A stretch of 64,000 nucleotides of DNA. It comes from Phascolarctos cinereus. Lineage: Eukaryota; Chordata; Mammalia; Diprotodontia; Phascolarctidae. Under the pieces are notes generated by a model that ran no database searches, was not told the DNA's origin, and saw nothing but the letters and a program-made list of their open reading frames with translations. The position numbers and the translations under genes were made by a program. Location of the stretch: contig NW_018344215.1 in NCBI RefSeq assembly GCF_002099425.1, forward strand, positions 2,333,001-2,397,000, written 5' to 3'. Below, in pieces: positions 44,721 to 56,835 of this stretch; within the stretch, counting starts at the first letter, position 1; each line of letters starts with the position of its first letter.

Positions 44721-45304
44721 CAGAAAAGGAGGCTGATTCAAAGTCTGATCTTCTGAATCCCTTCCCATGCTAATCACCTTTAAATCTTCTGGTGGCCTGC
44801 TATCATCCCACTGTTATCGCATTTGTTAAGGACAAAAGCTTTATCACTCCAAACCTTTAACCACCAGGCTGTGTTTATACAAAGCCAGTAATTCATTTCT
44901 ATAGAATCTCAAAATCCATCATTTCCTTTGGCTTTTGAAGCAGAGACAATTGCAGGAGACATACATATGTCTCCCATGAGCTGGTCCATCTGTTTCCTTT
45001 CATCCTTTCCTTTTCTTATTTTTTTAAAGTGGTGCTGACAATATGAAGTTTTGAAATAAATAAAAATTCTAACTTTGATTTGGGTGAAAATGAGCTACTG
45101 CCCGTGGGGTGACTGAGATTGAAAATTCTAATCTGAAGCAAAGTTACCTGGAGAGGGTACAATAGAGCCATTTTATACGTCAGTTAAAGGCTGAAGAAAC
45201 TGACACATATTGAGTTATTTCTGAGTCTACCATTAGTGCATGGAGAGACCTAGGAAAGACTGAAATGTGGCAGGTTAAGCTTGTTGTGTGTTACCAAGGG
45301 CATT
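44721..45304. other. Unique sequence
   Basis: No gene and no repeat recognised. Confidence 0.3.
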
Positions 45305-45425
45305 GTAAAATGTATGCTCCTTGATGCCGGGGCTGCTATTTGCTTTGCCCTTGTATCTCCAGTACCTAACATAGAACCTGCCATGAAATGGGTGCCTCAT
45401 AAATGAGTTTGTCACTGAATTGTAA
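45305..45425 (+). repeat. L2 3-prime end fragment
   Basis: Reads atgtatgctccttgatgccg, cccttgtatctccagtacct and atgggtgcctcataaatgag. Confidence 0.75.
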
Positions 45426-45609
45426 GGACAGTACAATGATATCTTCTGAGATACATGAGATATCAGGCTTGTTGCACCTTACCTGTTATATCTATTCATG
45501 AATGGATATGGAATGCAATGGAATTACTGCTGCCTCACCAGGTGGGATGTCCATTGAAGCAATTCTGGGTCCAGATACAGAGATATTAAAGGGAATCAGG
45601 ATGGCTCTA

Positions 45610-45800
45610 AGAAAGCAAGGTGGGGCAGTGCAGGATCTGGATTAGGAATTACAGGACATGAGCTTGAGTCCTTGCTTTACCACTCACTATATAAGAGTAG
45701 GAAACTTGGCCTCAATTTCCCCTTCTGTAAAATGAGTCAATTGGACTAGATGGCGTCTGATGACATTTCTAACTCTACATCAATAATCCTGTGATTCCTT
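45610..45800 (+). repeat. tRNA/CORE SINE with L3-like tail
   Basis: Reads ggggcagtgcaggatctgga, acatgagcttgagtccttgc, ggcctcaatttccccttctg and ggactagatggcgtctgatg, then ends aatcctgtgattc. Confidence 0.75.
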
Positions 45801-45844
45801 GACTATGTAGCTTTCAAGATCCTTATCAGGTCTAAGCCACTAAG

Positions 45845-46095
45845 AATAATAATAATAGGGATAATAATAATGGTAGCATCTATAAGCTCTTTGAAGGTTA
45901 CAAAACACTCTACAGATATCTCACTGAGCTGCACAACAACCCAGATAGTTAAGTGCTATTATTGTCCTTATTTTACAGATAAGGAAACTGAGGCTGAGGA
46001 ACTTTAAGTGATTTGCCCAAGGTCCCAACCTAGGACTCAGGACTTCTGGACTGAAAGCACAGAATTCTATCCACTGTGCCACCTCAGTACCTCCT
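45845..46095 (-). repeat. CORE SINE (MIR/THER type)
   Basis: An AAT-rich tail leads into tagcatctataagctctttg, ttttacagataaggaaactg, gatttgcccaaggtcccaac and tatccactgtgccacct. Confidence 0.8.
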
Positions 46096-46789
46096 ACTCC
46101 TGATTAGATCATAGTAAGATTCAAGTAAAAGGTATTGGGAGGGGAGTGTATGTAGAGATGTGCACTTTCTATTGTGTGCTCTTTTCTGACTTCAACAAGA
46201 GCCTATGTTTATAGTAAAGTTATCAGCATATTTACCCTAATCAGACCTTTCTGATCAGTAGGAAGAGATCTGAGTGGAGGAAGAGAATGTTTATAAATTA
46301 GTAAGATAATGCTGTTTGGAAAGGGGCATACTGAGATTTGGGAAAACTCTTCACAGAACCAGAGAAACAGCATGTTGCCTTGGCGAGAGGACCAGCTTCA
46401 GACTGAGAGAGACCTGGGTTCAAGGCCCACACATACTACCTGTGTGATCTGGGAAAATCCTTTCATCTCTAAGTTACAGAGGATTTGCACTTGTGGTCAG
46501 AATTTCAGTGGAGAATTTTTCCAAATACTGATCAAATCATAGGGGAAAGTCCCAACAACCTCAACCCCATATTCGCCCACTACCTCCAGATAGGTGTAAG
46601 CAAAGGTAATCACTATAGCCAAACCTGATAACATAATATCTAAGAACTTCACCACCAAAAAGGATAGGGAATGCACCTTTAATTTTATTAATGTAGGGAA
46701 GTATCAGGTGAGGAAATGTCCTTGACCAATACAGGTTGACATGTTGTCTGTAACTAGTAGCTCTAGATGGCAGTCTATAGTAGGGAGAG
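46096..46789. other. Unassigned sequence with one SINE scrap
   Basis: A forward SINE scrap is visible at 46395-46475 (cctgggttcaaggcccacac). No gene. Confidence 0.35.
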
Positions 46790-46915
46790 GTCAAAGGACT
46801 TTCCCAGGGTTATACTCCCAATATGTGTCACAGGAAGCTCTTGAATTCAGGTCTTCATGATGCAGAGGCCCGAGAGTCTACTACAATTTGGGGTCTACCA
46901 CACTGCCTCAATAAG
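46790..46915 (-). repeat. CORE SINE fragment
   Basis: Reads tttcccagggttatactccc and ttgaattcaggtcttcatga in reversed order. Confidence 0.5.
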
Positions 46916-48235
46916 AACTAGGAAAAAACAATGCCTAAACTGGATTTATTGTAGCTTCCATGATGCAATTGAAAATACTTTTACATAGAATACATTTATT
47001 ATTATTTTTTATTATGTAGTAAGCTCAAAAAGTCACTTAAGCTCTCAAACCAACTCTATGGTAATCCAAACCCATTATATATAAGGCTATAGCAATAGAA
47101 GTGCAACAAATATAGACCTAGTTCCCTGAGTTCCCTGTCTCATGTCCCAACCAATGTGCTAATAAGGATGAGTAGTAGACCATGGTTATTGTGGTGGTCC
47201 TTAACATTTTGGATCCACAATCTGAGCCTGTCTGCTAATAAGTTCCTCAGCTAAAGGGACACACCCTAAGGCTGGAGGGTCAGAGGTGATCTCGACAACA
47301 AGAGGCCCAGCATGGTTTAACTGGCCCCTTATATGGGACTTCTCTTGCAAGGTGTGGGAAAAAAATCAGCTGTTTTGTCTGGTAGCTGATGGCTTGTCTG
47401 TTTTCCCACAGAGGGGATTATTGGTCACAAATAGTGCCTCTGAGGTTCCTCCCTGCTCTGAGCCTCACTGTTCATGTAATACACAAAGTCAGCAGTGATG
47501 AGGGGTCAAAGAGAGACCCAGAAGTGAAGGATCCTTTGATGAATAAGAGGATACTGAAATACTGCCATGTTGTGATCCTCGGGTATTGCCCTAGCAGCTC
47601 CTCTGCTGTGGGCCATCACAGCCATATGTTAAGAATCTTCCATTGCTCCTAGTATGGCCTTATGTAAGGCAAAACATCTTTCTAGCACATCTGTCTCAGT
47701 GACATTTCACACTCCATTGGGAAGTTAGCAGCTAGAGACTGAGGAGAAAACAGTGCTTCAAGTTTCAATTATACATCACCCACATGTCATTAACATCTGC
47801 TGCTAATTGAATAAAGATGTGTCTATTTTTAGGCCAAGTATTTTAAGCTACTCTATAACCCCATAATAATAGGGGGTCTGTCAACATCAATGCCTTTGGA
47901 ATTTCCTTGAAGTTTTCATTTGGTCCAGTGTAAATTTCAACCTGAAATGCTCAACTCATTGACAGTGGATTGATGTGAACTCCATTGCTGAAAGGCAAAG
48001 GGGAGGGCTACAGTGAATTTCATCATGATGGATTTTCTCCCATGGCCTTATCATCCATTTGTAATACTTCAGTGTAGTTGTAAGTGGGTGTCTGTGCTTG
48101 GCTTCACCAGAATGTCTTGTACGTGGCATAGTTGTCATTTCTGTACAAAGAGTAGCATTAAATTATTCATGAAAGATTTTTCTGAGAAGGCTGTTTTTCA
48201 TCAAAGTTCTCCTTCTGGAAACCTCCCTGAGGAAC
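46916..48235. other. Unassigned sequence
   Basis: No known repeat. A good-looking splice acceptor word (tgtctgttttcccacag) ends near 47411, but no exon is evident after it. Short frames at 47286-47652 and 48013-48339 are unrecognised. The latter overlaps the protein-like frame of the next entry in another phase. Confidence 0.3.
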
Positions 48236-48391
48236 CATGTACTCTCCCTATGAGCCAGAAACAATGGAAAAGTTTGCTTCAACACAGCAGTATTCCAATG
48301 AGCCAACACTGCAGTGTATCCAAGATATCACTGAAATGACTATCTCCTCCAGTGATATGGATCACAACTCATTCCTGCCTGTTCAACCTGT
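48236..48391 (+). other. Short protein-like frame, unrecognised
   Basis: An ATG in fair context (ggaaccATG) opens a frame of 52 codons ending in TGA. Its residues are balanced and hydrophilic, with segments such as YEPETMEKFASTQQYSNEP and ITEMTISSSDMDHNSFLP, unlike the low-complexity frames elsewhere here. It has no signal peptide or membrane segment, and I cannot name a family. It could be the end of a processed pseudogene, a terminal exon of an unseen gene, or chance. Confidence 0.25.
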
Positions 48392-48634
48392 GTGATTCTT
48401 GTGTATATCCTTCCTTAAATCAGCCACAGGAAGTCTACTTAAGATTTGGGATATCTTCACTACTTTCCCTTAATATTTCAGAAGCCAATAGAAAACATCA
48501 GTCCATCAGATATCCTATGACCTTGTCTTTCTAGACTGATTTCCCATTATTTTCACTTCATTCATTCTAAATTCCAACCATACAGGCCTATGCACTCTTC
48601 CTTGGCATTCCATCCCCTGTCTGTGCATTTGATC
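48392..48634. other. Unassigned sequence
   Basis: Contains no recognised repeat. It separates the short frame from the next L2 copy. Confidence 0.3.
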
Positions 48635-48970
48635 AGATAGGTCAACATTCCTGGAACGCACTCCCTCCTCACTGCTACCTCATGGAATCTCTAGCTCCAT
48701 TTATGGCTCAGCTCTAATTCTACTTCTTAAATAAAGTCTTCTTTGGTCCTTCATTCATTTGTTATGTCTTTATTACCACCTTATTTCTTGTTTACTTTGT
48801 ATGCATATTGTATGGATTTATTTTTGTGTATGTTGTGTCCCTTCCTCCTTCCTCCCAGAATTTAAGCTTCTTGATGTGAAGTACTACTTACATTTTTATA
48901 TTTTTGTTATTCCCAGCACCTCAAAAAGTACCTGACACGGGTAGACACAATAAATTCTTGTTGACTTGAG
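48635..48970 (+). repeat. L2 LINE 3-prime end
   Basis: Reads cctggaacgcactccctcct, atttatggctcagctctaat, tttaagcttcttgatgtgaa and gtagacacaataaattcttg. Confidence 0.8.
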
Positions 48971-49261
48971 AACTGAACTGAATTGAAATTGGAACTGAAG
49001 GACGCCACTTATGCTGAGCAATAAGGCTGACTTGGCATGACTGATACCAGCTACAGGCATGTTAATTCTTAGAGATCACTGCTTTCCTCTCCATTCCCTT
49101 ATTTGTAATGTGCTATAGCCTGTTTACACTTATTAAGCATCTCTGCATTGTTTTGGGGATAATTCTCAACTTTGATTCCTCTAGGCTTAAAGAGTACTAG
49201 TGATGAAAAGAGAAGCATTTATTACTGGGAGAAGCTTGAAATACATCAAGTCAAATTTTAA
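48971..49261. other. Unassigned sequence
   Basis: No repeat or gene recognised. Confidence 0.3.
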
Positions 49262-49380
49262 AATTATTTGTTTAGCATCTACTTTTTCATGACTATGTAT
49301 TCTCATAACTTGGATTACCAAGAGATGTGAGACAAAGTCCCTGCCTTCCAGAAAGTGAAACTCCAGTTGAGAGCTATTAA
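49262..49380 (-). repeat. L2 3-prime end fragment, worn
   Basis: Reads tttgtttagcatctactttt and gacaaagtccctgccttcca, compatible with the reversed L2 end. Confidence 0.5.
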
Positions 49381-49818
49381 TATCCATGAAAGAAGTGGAT
49401 TAAAGGGCAACATTTCAACTTCCAACCTATACAGATAGTTTCCTGGTATTTAATAGCCAGGATCAATGTGTTGGGTGGATAGAAACTCATATTTGACATC
49501 TGCAGGGAGTAATGGCATTACATTATCTCTTAGCTAACTGTCAACAATGTGTTTAATCTTAGACACAGTTTAAAGCTAATTGATATTTATCTCTCTGTTG
49601 GGTAATAGGTCTATCTTTTTCACCTGGATTCCTCCTAGAGATTGATTTCTATGCCCAGCTGTGCTCAGCGTGACTGAATAGATGTTTGTCCCTGAATTCA
49701 ATTAATTCAATTTAATCCAACTCAGACCAGAATAAGACTCCCCTCTTCATTATATCCTTAAAATATTTTATTAAATATAATATGTAACTTTTTAAATTAT
49801 TCAAGATGATAAGTAAAG
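49381..49818. other. Unassigned sequence
   Basis: No repeat or gene recognised. Confidence 0.3.
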
Positions 49819-49857
49819 AGATAGATAGAAAGATAGATAAATAGATAGGTAGATAGG

Positions 49858-49912
<55 letters not shown>
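49819..49912. repeat. (GATA)n microsatellite
   Basis: About 94 bases of GATA with a few AGAA and GGTA variants at the left and 14 pure units at the right. The YLSIYLSI frame on the minus strand is an artefact. Confidence 0.97.
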
Positions 49913-50190
49913 CTCATGTATTACCATATGTTAGACACTATGCTAAGTACTAAGGATATAAATTTGAAAGGCTATAAGCTATTCCTGACCTTAAGGAGCT
50001 TACAATATAATTGGATGAGAGAGCACATAAAAAAGGAGCAAAGCATGGGGTGCTGAATGCAAAAATACATGGCTGGAAATGGCTTTGAATTTAGGGCTTT
50101 GATCTGGGCATGATAAGGTAAACACTCAGCTATCAGAGCCCAGGGTGATTGATTCCATAGGTGAAGTTTAAAGCTCTGGTGGGAAGGGAG
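49913..50190 (-). repeat. L2 LINE 3-prime end
   Basis: It begins directly at the GATA tract: ccatatgttagacactatgc, tgaccttaaggagcttacaa, and then ggctttgaatttagggcttt. The tract may have grown from the simple tail of this copy. Confidence 0.7.
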
Positions 50191-50274
50191 AATATTTCAG
50201 ATATCACCAAAAAAATAGTTCAGAAAACTGCCAGTTCTCATAGTCCTTTAAAATTCACATTTGACATGATTGTG

Positions 50275-50470
50275 GGATCATAGAGCAATATATTTAGAAT
50301 TGGAAAGGACCTTAGATATAGCCTAATTCCCTCAGTCTTACAGATGAGGATGCCAAAGCCCAGAGAGGTAGGATGAATTACCAAAGGTAATACAGCTTGT
50401 AAGTGGCAGAGCTAAGGTTGGAAGTCATTTCTCTAACTTCAAATCAAGCCTATGTTACCTCTGTACCATT
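50275..50470 (-). repeat. tRNA/CORE SINE with L3-like tail
   Basis: Reads agaattggaaaggaccttag, cagatgaggatgccaaagcc, cagagaggtaggatgaatta and taagtggcagagctaaggtt in reversed order. Confidence 0.75.
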
Positions 50471-51600
50471 TTATCTCTCATCATGAATGGTCTATACTTT
50501 TCAAATAATGCCCTCTTTCCTGTTTTTTTTTTAAACCAAGAAACCATTTACCTCCTTCCAGTTCTTCATCACTGTGGACACACAGATCACTTCTGACCTT
50601 CTTTGATATGATCCTTTCCCATAAAATAATCATTTTCCTTTGAAAAGAAGACATAAACCTACTAAGGAGTGAGTACCTCCGCCCTCTAACCATTTTTGTA
50701 ATTATCATCCCATCCGCCCTGATTGTCAATCTTGTCTCTTCTTTGATCCTTGTTCCAATGATGGCTTTTAAAAAAAGGAAAAATAAAAGAAAACCACTTT
50801 CCCTTCATTTTGACCTTCATCACATCTGATCTTTCTGGGATTTAAAGCTCCTGGCACATTCTCATCCTCATTGGTTTGCTCTTGTTTCCACCATCTGAGC
50901 ATGACTTCATAATTTAGTTTTCTTATGCAGCAATTAAAAATCACCAACAACCATGGACATTTCCATATACAAAGTAGAACCAAAATAAAGGATATTGATT
51001 ATATGCATAATTGCAAATCTCAACATGTATACCGTGTTGTTGCTTTTTAAAGTATGTACTCAGTTCAGCATTTTAGATCCAGAGCTGTCTCATTTGCTCT
51101 CTGATCCTTCTTCTGATGCCTTTAGTTAAAGCTTGTCTTTGAACAATTCTGAGTTCATCATTGAAATCTTTGTATATCCATATCACCTCTTTTAAGCATC
51201 ACCCAATTTTCTTCCTCAAGGAAATCACTACTCATTATTCTTGAGAAATTTATACTCAAGTGCTTCCCATCCATCTTGGGCAGATTCCCCTTTCAAAATA
51301 TGACACTATTTCTTCCAATATTTTGAGTGACCTTTTGAAATCAGTACATAACACTATGCCTATCTTTCTTAATCTTTTATACCATGATCTTTCTGATGGA
51401 ATAGCCAATTTTCCCCTTAGGTTCTTTGAATTTTTATTATTGATCAAAGCCCAAATGGCTCTTATTTTTGTCACTTACTCTGTCTTTTGAAGATTCTGTA
51501 CTGAATGAAATTTTAACAAAAGGGCAAATGATGCCATTCTCTGAGCAAGATAACATTTTTTAACAGGAGCATTCTGCCTGCCAATAAATGGATCAACCCA
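50471..51600 (-). other. Unassigned block, possible relic of an unknown repeat
   Basis: Both strands hold short frames. The minus-strand ones (50481-50729, 50768-50983, 51256-51474) are rich in K, R and E and could be remains of one old coding element, but no motif is recognised. No terminal repeats were found. Confidence 0.3.
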
Positions 51601-51617
51601 TTAAAATTATTATTGCA

Positions 51618-51757
51618 GAGTCAGCTGCATGGCACAATAGACAGAGCACTGACCCTGGAGTCAGGAGGACCTGAGTTCAAATCCAGCTCCACATACTTAC
51701 TAGCTGTGTGAACCTGGGCAAGTCATTAAAACCTTTTTGCCTCTGGAAAAAAAAATC
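51618..51757 (+). repeat. WSINE1-like tRNA SINE with target duplication
   Basis: It runs from agtcagctgcatggcacaat through gagttcaaatccagctccac to tttttgcctctgg and a run of nine A. The flanks aattattattgca (51605-51617) and aattatcattgca (51758-51770) differ at one base. This is the signature of L1-type insertion. Confidence 0.9.
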
Positions 51758-51884
51758 AATTATCATTGCAAATATGCCACGTGCCCCTGTTGTTGGACTT
51801 TGGGTGATCTTCAACCCTGTTTCTGAGAAACTATAGAATTCCTTGAGTCTAAGCTACAATATTGGTCAAAAATCAATTACTTAA

Positions 51885-52310
51885 TAAGCTTTTCTTAAGT
51901 GCCTACCAGGTGCCATACACTGTGCTGTGCTTTAAAGGTGGAAATGCAAAGAATGATTCAATCCCTAGCCTCATTTCTATTGAAGAAAACATGAATTATA
52001 CCCATAAGTACATGCAGAATAAATATAAGGAAAATAAATGCAAAGTAGTCAAATACAATTTTCTGTGGGAAGGAAGGCACTAGCAATTGGTGGGAATCAG
52101 GAAAAGATGTATACCAAAGCTCATATAGCAGGAAGGTAAGCCTGGATTCTCAAAGACTATTATCTCAAAGTTATATGAGCTTATCTCAAAGTTTTACCAT
52201 GATGAAAAGACTGTTAACTGTGGCCTCAGTGACAGCCAATGCCATTTTCATAAGGATCAGTCTGGCTAAGCACAGAGGGAATTATCACTGATGTTAGACG
52301 CTACTTGAAA
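51885..52310 (-). repeat. L2 LINE 3-prime part
   Basis: Reads aagtgcctaccaggtgccat, acactgtgctgtgctttaaa, gtgggaaggaaggcactagc and taaggatcagtctggctaag in reversed L2 order. Confidence 0.7.
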
Positions 52311-53696
52311 ACAGTGAAAAAGAACATTGTAAATCAGCTGCCATATTGGAGAAACCAGGAGAGCCAAGAAATCACAGAGAATATCTTCCATAAACACTGA
52401 GCCAATCAGTCCACCAAAATGTTCTATTGGAATGAAAGCTGTTTGTCTTTACCAGTTGAAGGAAGTAATGAATGTCATTCCATTTCTGGCAGTCCTTTGG
52501 TGAATGTACCTAAGGAATCAAGCTCAGTGGACTGGATGGTATTCATATGATTTATTGAATCTAATTGAGCAATAGGACTGGGGTGGAATGACTTTTTAAA
52601 CATATTATTATCTGTCAAAAATTAAGAGTTCCAAGGGAGCTATCATAGTCTAATATATTAAAACTAAAAGAGCAGCAATTTATATATGTGTGTAGATATC
52701 CAAGACCGGTTTGCATTTTAATACAGCCAGTGTCCATGTGCTCCAGAAGATAAATGTTCCTCCCCAAATTGTTGAATGGATCAAAGATGAAAAGCAGAAA
52801 TGATAGCTTGTCTTTACTGTGATACAAAAGTCTAGCTTTGATGGATGAATGCCCTTTGCCCTTTTTATAAATGCTACCTTTGGATTTTCAATCATTAAGC
52901 TATAATGACTGGGGTGGGAAGATAGGGAGGATGGAAATCTGCAGAGAAATGTCTTGTTTTCCTTTCACAATCTAGAACATTTTTGCCACCACAACATTTT
53001 CTGTAATATTTATTAATGCATAGATTACTCTGAAGTAGAATTTGTGGCAAGCGTGCTTTCTTCTTATCCTTGATGAAAGATAAGCTACACAATATTTAAT
53101 TTTGTGTTTTTCTGTTGCCATGTTTACCAATTAAATCATCACCCATAATTCACCAAACAACTTTAAAAATAGACTCCAAAAGATTTAGACTAGAAAAAGA
53201 AACAAATCATTGGAAGACACTTTATAAATACTGACTACACTATGATAATATTTTAATAGGTATAATAAATATGATGGTTTGATCCACAGAGAGCCCACAT
53301 AAAAAATTGAAATCAAATAAGGGCTTCCCACAGAAAGCAAACCCTGAAACTTCCCTGTGTGTGTGCAAGTGTCACCTCTTTCATCCCCTTCCCAGATCCT
53401 GACATCATTACCTCCATCATCTCTTATTCTGCCCTGACAGTCCCCAGCTGCTTTACTTTGATCCAAACCTCCATCCTAATCTGACAGTTTTTAAATGGAC
53501 AAAGCCTTCAGATGGCACTAAACACTGAAAAGCTGTTAAAGTCAAGCTCTTTATAATGAACTGGACTGTGACATCAATATTGATATAGGTTTTTTTTTTT
53601 AATCAGTCCAAAGACACATTTTTTTAAAAAAAATTGGCTCTGAACCACATTGGACTTAGCTCTTTATTATCATGAAGAATCAAGCTAAAAAGTCAA
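52311..53696. other. Unique AT-rich sequence
   Basis: No gene and no repeat recognised. Minus-strand frames of 65-93 codons at 52615-53466 show no domain. A poly-T run lies at 53590-53600. Confidence 0.35.
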
Positions 53697-54130
53697 GATG
53701 CAATTATTAAATGTTCACCAAGTTTAATTTACTAGGCACTCCAATAAAGATTAGGAATACAAGGAAAAGTAGAAATAGAAACAGCCCCTGCCTTTGAGGA
53801 GCTTACATTCAAATGGAGCAAGACTTACACCTAGAGGGAAGGTGAAAAATGAGGGAAGATGCCCCTCAGGGACATGGTAGAGAAAGTGTGGAGTGTCCCA
53901 AGTAGAATACAGGAAAGCATAAGGACATAGTTGGACTGTGTACTTTCCTTAAGATGGAAGTTCTTTTTGGAGCTGACCAATCCAAGGAAGGGGCAGAATA
54001 TACTTCCATCATGAGAAGGCCAGGGATTAAGTGAACATCCAGAGCAAAGAGGCCACAGGGACCCAATGGGCTTCCAGGATAAGAAGGAAAGAGGAGGAAG
54101 TCATACACATAACCAGATGGGAAAACCTAG
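53697..54130 (-). repeat. L2 LINE 3-prime part
   Basis: Reads caattattaaatgttcacca, tttactaggcactccaataa, cctttgaggagcttacattc, and a worn upstream part to 54130. Confidence 0.65.
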
Positions 54131-54379
54131 CCTTTTTCCTCCTAATGCACTGACATTTAAAGGGAACAAAATGCTAGGTAATAATTTATTTCTAAAAAAT
54201 TCAATAATTTTAATATTTGTTGAACTTGCATTTTGATAGTACTCTAACTCTCTCAGTAATATACTAACACTGATTTGGAGAGGTCTATATCTTTTCCTGA
54301 AAATCTCCTTCTAGCTAACATTTAGGAGATATCAGATCAAGTTATATACCTTTCAGATATTGCCCTTAGGTTCCATTTT
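54131..54379. other. Unassigned AT-rich sequence
   Basis: No repeat or gene recognised. Confidence 0.3.
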
Positions 54380-54540
54380 CATATCATATCATATCATATC
54401 AATCACATCACACCACATCATATCATATAATATGTAACATGACATGATATGATGATGTGTTATAATATAACATATGTCATATATTATATACTATAACATA
54501 TAACATAACATAATATAATGACATATAATAACATTGATAT
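54380..54540. repeat. Degenerate (ATATC)n and related simple repeat
   Basis: About 160 bases. CATAT(CATAT)n on the left is mirrored by GATATGATGATG and TAACATATAACATAAC on the right, giving a partly self-complementary block. Confidence 0.85.
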
Positions 54541-55338
54541 TGGCACCTAGTTAAGCAAAAATAATTAATTTACCTGGGAAGCTATTGTGTGGTAGCCTCC
54601 TCCCCCTCCTCCAGTGGCACATATCAGTTAAGTTCTTCTCTGAAAAACCTGTCCTTTCTTCTCTCCTGTGATGGCATTTCCATCTCTCTTTGTATCTTTT
54701 TATTTCTGCTTACGGGGGCCAGTGTGTGGGACCTCTTGCACAGGGGGCGATTGTTATGTCTTCTTTCCATATATTCCATTTTAGTCTTAATTACTTCTAT
54801 TATTTTCACACCATAGTTTGTCAAGTGATCCTGCAGTCAAGTATAGGAGTATTTTACCTGAACACTATGTTGTGGCCCTTGTTCTGCATTCCATAATTGG
54901 TAATGCAATGGAGAAAGGATCTCAACCAATAAATACATGGACTCCTTCCTTTCATCATTTGATAAATTGGCAGTTCATTTTGGCAATAAGTCATTAATTT
55001 TGTGCATTTTCTAGATGTTTGCTACAAAGTCATATTACATTTTGGCGAATGTTCTTTTAAATTTCTTCCTGGGAACTTTCACTTCTATGTAAAGGCTGAA
55101 TCCAAGCAAAACTAAGTCTTCATGATCATGGCTTATTGGAAAGAATACTGTTCAAAGACCAGAGTTGGAATCTTGCTTCAAATACTTACTAGATATGGAA
55201 CTGTCAGAAATACATGTTTTTTTTCTCCTGATTTTTAGTTTCTTCATCAATCAATCAACCTTCATTAAATAACATTTTGTATCAAAAGGCATTAATAATA
55301 ATAGCAACTATCTAGGAGATTTGTTATGCGGCTCACAT
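54541..55338. other. Unassigned sequence, small SINE and L2 scraps
   Basis: A worn forward SINE may lie at 55135-55220 (caaatacttactagatatgg) and a reversed L2 tip at 55245-55290 (tcaatcaatcaaccttcatt). No gene. Confidence 0.35.
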
Positions 55339-55339
55339 A

Positions 55340-55555
<216 letters not shown>

Positions 55556-56185
55556 AAAGAACTATGAAAGTGTAAGTAGGGGGAACATTGTCAGTATGTA
55601 CAAATTAACAGGGAACAGGAAAAGAAATTAAATCTAGGATCTTCAGAAATGTATTAAAGATGTCCCATTCAAAACAAACAAACAAAAATATCAAGGCACT
55701 GCTCATTTATAGAAGACAAAAATGTTTTCTCTATGCTTGCTTTTTTCTAAGAGCTTTCCTTTTGAAATGCTTCAGCGCCTTCTACGAGTCCGTAGGGAAT
55801 TTTCTAGAGTTCTGCTCCCCTGGATGGAGTTACCTCTGGCTTAAGACCATTGATGTGAGAAAACCTGACTCCTTTCCATGCCACTGAACCAGCCCAGTGA
55901 GACTGACTTAGCCTCCTACACCCTTTGATGTTGGGAGCAGAAGAAGGACATTCACAAAAGACGTGGATTCTCTCTCTGTATGAAGTTGGTCCCTTCCCAA
56001 CATCCAAGATTCCTATGTAGACTCATTTGCATGTTCCTAGGTCATATAGACATTTTTCTCTCTTCTACTGAGGCATTGGTGGTAGTGGTGATGACACTGA
56101 TGATAAAATCTGAGAAATGTTCGATAGAAAACAGGAGAAAGAGAGGTGAGGAGCCTGGCTGATTGGGAATCTGTGAAACAGGCAC
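55556..56185. other. Unassigned sequence
   Basis: No repeat recognised apart from an A/C-rich stretch at 55669-55686. Short frames at 55660-56007 on both strands are unrecognised. Confidence 0.3.
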
Positions 56186-56432
56186 CTGGGCAGCTAGGTG
56201 GCACCACAGTGAATAGAGCTGCAGGCCCAAAGTCACTAAGACTCATTTTCCTGAGTTCAAATCCAGTCTCTGACATCAATAGCTGGGCAAGTCACTTAAT
56301 CCTGTTTGCCTCAATTTCCTTACCTGTAAAATGAGCTGGAGAAGGAAATAGAAAACTACTCCAGTATCTTTGCCAAGAAAACCTCAAATGGAGTCATGAA
56401 GAATTGTACATGATTTAAATGACTGAACATTG
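56186..56432 (+). repeat. RTE-tailed tRNA SINE (Mar1-like)
   Basis: Full length from ctgggcagctaggtggcacc through gagttcaaatccagtctctg and ccagtatctttgccaagaaa to gtcatgaagaattgtac and tgactgaacattgc. Confidence 0.85.
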
Positions 56433-56439
56433 CATAGAT

Positions 56440-56835
56440 TGCAAACACATATAGTTTGTCTCTGTGTATATATTTAAATATATATTTTATATGCATCCAT
56501 AAATGTATATACACATGCAATGTACAAATGCATGTACAAATATACATATATGCACATACATCCATGTTCACACAATATTATATGATAGCTAGAATATAAA
56601 GACATATACACAACTCACATGCATGTATATGTATCTCTGTGTTATCTATCATATAATATGTTTATGCACATATGTATGTATATATGCACATCTGTATATT
56701 GCACACATACATGTATGTGTTAATGTATATATACATGTATGTATGTATATATTTGTGCACACATGTGTGTGTATATATATATATATATAATACACACACT
56801 ATATATATATATATACATACACACATAATAAACTT
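56440..56835. repeat. AT-rich simple and cryptically simple sequence
   Basis: About 390 bases dominated by TATG, CATA, CACA and TATA words, with pure (TA)n at 56774-56787 and 56801-56814. The minus-strand frames of 71 and 103 codons are artefacts. Confidence 0.85.

Noticed and set aside
47286-47652. Possible exon after the acceptor-like word at 47411
   Set aside because: The two frames here differ in phase, neither is recognisable and no matching donor was evident.
49819-49912. GATA array as a possible CRISPR-like or regulatory array
   Set aside because: A plain tetranucleotide microsatellite with no spacers.
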